Positions 8,301 to 10,324 of a stretch of DNA of 10,324 bases are shown here, piece after piece (position 1 is the stretch's first letter; every line of letters begins with the position of its first letter). Position numbers and translations under genes: made by a program. The DNA is from Candidatus Bathyarchaeota archaeon (GTDB lineage Archaea > Thermoproteota > Bathyarchaeia > Bathyarchaeales > UBA233): the NCBI GenBank assembly GCA_003661945.1, contig QMXC01000020.1, positions 1 to 10,324 of the forward strand. Direction: 5' to 3'. The notes below the pieces were generated by a model, which did no database searches, was not told where the DNA came from, and worked only from the letters and a program-made list of their open reading frames with translations.

Positions 8301-9178
8301 CGAGGCTCATAGAGATAGTTGACGCGCGGAGAACCCCGTCAACCCCAATAATGACGATACATTTGATTCCGAAGTTCGGAAAGAGCAAGGAGCAAGCTGC
8401 AAAGATAGCTAGGAACATAATTTCAACAAAAGTCGAAGACGTCGCCAGCGCTATCTACGAAAGCCCGGATCGGGAGGAAATAATAATAGAGCTGGACCCG
8501 ACCATGATGAAAGACCGCGAGCTAAAAGTCGAAGAACTTGTTGAAACGCTTTCCTCCTCATCTCAATATCATGTAAGAGCTTCCGGAAACCGTTTAATAA
8601 TTACTCCTAAAAAGCCCAGCGACATAAAGAAGCTTGAACACAAACTTTCGCAGATACAAGTTAAAGGAGTTCCAGGCATCCACAGAGTGCTCGTTACCGA
8701 AGAGGAGGGCGAATGGGTCATAAGAACCGACGGCTCCAACCTCTCCAAGGTGCTTGAAACCTACGGAGTAGACCCAACGCGGACGGTGACCAACCACGTT
8801 CACGAAATCGCCAAAACCCTTGGAATCGAAGCTGCTAGAAACGCTCTAATAAACGAAGCTATGGGCGTCCTGGAAGAACAAGGCTTGGACGTGGACATCC
8901 GCCACATCATGATAGTAGCCGACATAATGACCTCCACGGGCGAAGTTCGACAAATAGGGCGACACGGCATAAGCGGACAGAAATCCAGCGTCCTAGCTAG
9001 GGCAGCCTTCGAGATAACCGTGCCGAACATAGTGGCGGCAGCCGTGAAAGGCGAAAGCGACCCATTAAGGGGAGTAACCGAAAACGTTATAGTTGGGCAA
9101 TCCATACCGATTGGTACCGGGCTAGTCGACCTTTACATGTCAACGATAAAAACCTCCCGGGAAGAGGAGAAAGACTAA
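5348..9178 (+). CDS. rpoA: DNA-directed RNA polymerase subunit A, A' and A'' in one chain
   Basis: This is the 1276-residue largest RNA polymerase subunit, homologous to bacterial beta' and eukaryotic Rpb1. The N-terminal clamp has two zinc sites: Cys63/Cys66/Cys73/His76 and Cys103/Cys106/Cys150/Cys153. The catalytic loop NADFDGD is at 459–465, with magnesium ligands Asp461, Asp463 and Asp465. A four-cysteine cluster (574, 577, 580, 585) follows in the middle part. The bridge helix begins near HAMGGREGLVDTAV (803–816). The trigger-loop region is GIVAAQSIGEPGTQMTLRTFH (from 951). In many archaea the chain is split into A' and A'' between the bridge helix and trigger loop. Here the reading frame runs straight through (around residues 870–905) with no stop and no Shine-Dalgarno before Met884. 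The start follows AAGGAGAG and directly abuts the rpoB stop. The stop codon shares one base with the L30e start. Confidence 0.98.
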   Translation: MTLVEEPHKIISEIRFGILSPQEIRKMSVAEIQTADTYDEDGAPILGGLMDGRLGTLEPRQRCKTCGNTALRCPGHFGHIELAVPVIHIEFTKIIHNLLSATCRNCGRILIRPDRIPKIKQKMEKLTQMFGDIPASFFKNVLHEAKVKECPHCGAAQYKITFEKPTKFSEQIPESGVQPLTPSMVRERLERIPDEDLELLGFNPKNARPEWMVLQVLPVPPVYVRPSITLETGIRSEDDLTHKLVDIIRINQRLKENMEAGAPTLIIQDLSELLQYHVTTYFNNEASGIPPARHRSGRALKTLSQRLKGKEGRFRSNLSGKRVDFSARTVISPDPNLDINEVGVPLHVAMRLSVPEKVTEWNIQKLRQYVKNGPDTYPGALYVMRPDGKRIRLEFVVDREKIAETLQPGFIVERHLMDGDVAIFNRQPSLHRMSIMAHYVRVLPYKTFRLHLCVCPPYNADFDGDEMNLHIPQSEEAQTEARLLMQVQDQILSPRFGGPIIGAIRDFITAAFLLTRKSTYLTKEEVCRLLLEAGYDGELPEPEIKEPRPMWSGKQIFSLFLPKDLNYVLKANICRGCAKCLKEKCPYDAYVVVKNGVLKCGVIDRRSIGAEQSESLLHRIIKDYGTQAGREFLNKICRLLKRFITMRGFTYSYDELVLPEEAEKRIRSFMDKIEKRIAKLIEEYRKGTLQRLPGQTLEDSFEIYIMNELAKARDQAGKIADEVFTLDNSGVIMTRSGARGSSLNIGQMTACVGQQSVRGKRITRGYLGRALPHFIPDDPSPKARGFVYSSYRKGLDPIEFFFHAMGGREGLVDTAVRTQQSGYMQRRLINALEHLKLEYDGTVRNSVGDIIQFKYGEDGVDPAKSDHGKAVNVSRLVEQIRIAMEGGKPAPAEYVKKRLKEVESQLTPLLIQELKTSLKKAKLPKKGVDKAIQLTVEHYKRALMEPGEAVGIVAAQSIGEPGTQMTLRTFHYAGVREQNVTLGLPRLIEIVDARRTPSTPIMTIHLIPKFGKSKEQAAKIARNIISTKVEDVASAIYESPDREEIIIELDPTMMKDRELKVEELVETLSSSSQYHVRASGNRLIITPKKPSDIKKLEHKLSQIQVKGVPGIHRVLVTEEEGEWVIRTDGSNLSKVLETYGVDPTRTVTNHVHEIAKTLGIEAARNALINEAMGVLEEQGLDVDIRHIMIVADIMTSTGEVRQIGRHGISGQKSSVLARAAFEITVPNIVAAAVKGESDPLRGVTENVIVGQSIPIGTGLVDLYMSTIKTSREEEKD

Positions 9179-9513
9179 TGATAAACATCGACAAAGCCAT
9201 AGCCACAGCGGTGAAAACCGGGAAAGTGCTGTTCGGGGCGAACCATGCCATAAGAAGCGCTAAAACGGGAAAGGCTAAGCTTATAGTAGTCGCTGAGAAC
9301 TGTCCTTCCAACGTTAAGAGCGACATCGAATACTACTGCAAACTTTCAAACGTTCCAATAATTATTTATAAGGGCACAAGCATCGATTTAGGACTGCTAT
9401 GTGGAAAACCTTTCGTGGTTTCAGCGTTAACTATAAGAGACCCCGGGGATTCAGATATACTTAAAATCTTGAAAGCTTCCGAAGTCGCAGAGTTTATGGA
9501 GGAAACGGAGTAG
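9178..9513 (+). CDS. rpl30e: Large ribosomal subunit protein L30e
   Basis: This is a 111-residue protein of the L7Ae/L30e family, which adopts an alpha-beta-alpha fold and binds kink-turn RNA; L30e is a component of the archaeal and eukaryotic large ribosomal subunit. Diagnostic segments are KTGKVLFGANHAIRSAKTG near the N-terminus, the strand KAKLIVVAENCPSN, the segment KLSNVPIIIYKGTSIDLG, and the end LLCGKPFVVSALTIRDPGDSD. The length is normal for the family. It starts in a TAATG overlap with the rpoA stop, indicating translational coupling. This position between the RNA polymerase A gene and nusA is the standard archaeal arrangement and supports the L30e assignment over the related L7Ae. 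Confidence 0.95.
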   Translation: MINIDKAIATAVKTGKVLFGANHAIRSAKTGKAKLIVVAENCPSNVKSDIEYYCKLSNVPIIIYKGTSIDLGLLCGKPFVVSALTIRDPGDSDILKILKASEVAEFMEETE

Positions 9514-9517
9514 CTCT

Positions 9518-9955
9518 ATGAAAACCGGAATAAAATTCACGGCTACAGAAATGCGTTACATAGCCTTATTCGAGAGCATCACCGGAGCCACGGTTAAAGA
9601 CTGCATAATCAACGAAGCCGAAAACCGCGTAATCTTCATAGTCAAAGAAGGCGAAATAGGCATGGCCATAGGCAAAGGCGGGAAAAACATAAGGCTTCTC
9701 GAAAGAATGACCGGGAAAAAACATGAAATAATCGAATACGCCGAAAACCCCGCCCAGTTCATCAGAAACGCGTTGAAACCTGCCCGTGTTCAAGAAGTGC
9801 GAATCACGGAGCGTCCCGACGGCAAAAAAATGGCCGTGGTCGTGGTTAACCCCCGCGACAAAGGTGTCGCCATAGGAAAAAACGGCAGAAACGCCGAACG
9901 TTTAAGATTTTTAGCGAAACGCTACTTCCAGATTCAAAACGTAAGCATAACCTAA
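9518..9955 (+). CDS. nusA: NusA-like transcription factor with two KH domains
   Basis: This is a 145-residue archaeal NusA homologue. Unlike bacterial NusA it lacks the N-terminal polymerase-binding domain and the S1 domain, and consists only of two KH RNA-binding domains. The first KH has its GxxG loop at GKGG (52–55, in MAIGKGGKNIRLLE). The second has GKNG (120–123, in VAIGKNGRNAERLRFLAKRYF). The length is typical for the archaeal family. Proposed roles are RNA binding in transcription elongation or termination, and possibly in antitermination or rRNA transcription; this is family knowledge, not seen here. The start lies four bases after the L30e stop, with GGAGG (9498–9502) and GGAG-like bases upstream inside the L30e gene. 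It is the last gene of the operon here: the usual followers rps12, rps7 and EF-1α are absent, and a convergent gene begins eight bases later. Confidence 0.95.
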   Translation: MKTGIKFTATEMRYIALFESITGATVKDCIINEAENRVIFIVKEGEIGMAIGKGGKNIRLLERMTGKKHEIIEYAENPAQFIRNALKPARVQEVRITERPDGKKMAVVVVNPRDKGVAIGKNGRNAERLRFLAKRYFQIQNVSIT

Positions 9956-9963
9956 ACTTTGTC

Positions 9964-10324
9964 TCACAAGGGTTTTTCCAGCACTACTGCATCGTGTCCA
10001 AATCCAAACTTGTTACGCATGCAGCCACTTATTCTGAACCCGAATTCGTAATAGAACGGAATAGCTGAAACATTTTTGTAGTGAATTTCAACGATTGCCA
10101 AACGAGCGCCTTTTGTCCTCAAAGCCTCAAGCTCTCTCTGCATGAGAGCCGAGCCTATTCCTTTTCTCTGAAAGGCTTCTGCCACTGCTATGTCCTCGAT
10201 AACCCCTATCTCTCCCCTCCCCTCTCCAGCCACATACCCAACGACCCTACCGTTTTCTTCTGCGACGAAGGCTAGTTCGGGGAAATTCTCCAGCCAGTAA
10301 CGAACGTTTTTCATGTATTGGTCT
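9964..10324 (-). CDS. GNAT-family acetyltransferase, RimI-like (5' end outside window)
   Basis: This is a GCN5-related N-acetyltransferase, which transfers the acetyl group from acetyl-CoA to an amine. Motif A is clear: the strand GVIEDIAVAEAFQ followed by the pyrophosphate loop QRKGIGSALM (the Q/R-x-x-G-x-G/A pattern). The region YKNVSAIPFYYEFGFRISGCM is the conserved C-terminal motif of RimI-like enzymes, which acetylate protein N-termini. An ATG at 10314 would give only 116 residues and omit the first strand and helix of the fold. The frame stays open upstream of that ATG to the window edge (adding Asp-Gln-Tyr), so the true start probably lies outside the window. The substrate cannot be read from sequence; besides protein N-termini, small-molecule or antibiotic amines are possible. 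It converges on nusA with an eight-base gap. Confidence 0.88.
   Translation of the reverse strand, partial: DQYMKNVRYWLENFPELAFVAEENGRVVGYVAGEGRGEIGVIEDIAVAEAFQRKGIGSALMQRELEALRTKGARLAIVEIHYKNVSAIPFYYEFGFRISGCMRNKFGFGHDAVVLEKPL
9973..9977 (+). terminator. Possible T-run terminator of the RNA polymerase operon
   Basis: A run of five T follows GG about 18 bases after the nusA stop. Archaeal RNA polymerase commonly terminates at short U-tracts without a strong hairpin, and this is the first T5 run after nusA. It lies inside the 3' end of the convergent acetyltransferase gene. The evidence is weak, and no hairpin supports it. Confidence 0.2.

Noticed and set aside
1982..9178. Intein or insertion in the large polymerase genes
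   Set aside because: Both subunits have normal lengths (1121 and 1276 residues), and the conserved blocks follow one another without extra domains.
9964..10314. Complete 116-residue acetyltransferase starting at ATG 10314
   Set aside because: It would lack the first strand and helix of the GNAT fold, and the frame stays open to the window edge, so the gene is treated as truncated by the window.
1..10324. CRISPR arrays, tRNA or rRNA genes, insertion sequences, prophage or defence genes
   Set aside because: No spaced direct repeats, cloverleaf candidates, terminal inverted repeats or transposase motifs were seen on either strand by reading.

Overview
This window is chromosomal DNA from an archaeon. 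It carries the core RNA polymerase operon, rpoB–rpoA–rpl30e–nusA, on the + strand (1982–9955). The products are archaeal in type: a B subunit with a C-terminal four-cysteine zinc site, ribosomal protein L30e, and a short NusA-like protein made only of two KH domains. Both large subunits are single, unsplit chains: B is 1121 aa and A is 1276 aa (A' plus A''). An unsplit A combined with an unsplit B argues against most Euryarchaeota and classical Crenarchaeota. It fits Thaumarchaeota, Aigarchaeota, Korarchaeota or related deep TACK/Asgard lineages; a more precise placement cannot be made from the window. Base composition is balanced and Shine-Dalgarno motifs are common.

Layout from left to right: (1) the 3' end of an unrecognised gene (2–256), followed 12 bases later by a small unrecognised gene with a probable TTG start (269–526). 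(2) A membrane-anchored HtrA/DegS-like serine protease on the − strand (497–1693), whose 3' end overlaps the small gene by 30 bases. (3) A 288-base divergent spacer (1694–1981) with promoter-like AT boxes for both directions and a GC-rich, hairpin-forming stretch upstream of rpoB. (4) The RNA polymerase operon, packed with 0, −1 and 4 bases between genes. (5) A convergent GNAT acetyltransferase (RimI-like) whose 5' end runs off the right edge.

RpoB and RpoA together form the catalytic core of RNA polymerase. L30e and the KH protein NusA are the usual archaeal companions encoded behind them and probably bind RNA in the ribosome and during transcription. The usual flanking members of this cluster are not adjacent: rpoH is absent upstream, where the protease gene lies instead, and rps12/rps7/EF-1α are absent downstream, where the acetyltransferase lies instead. 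No transposon, CRISPR array, tRNA, rRNA, intein or defence system was seen. Most of the window is ordinary conserved housekeeping DNA. The part most worth a second look is the structured leader between the protease gene and rpoB.
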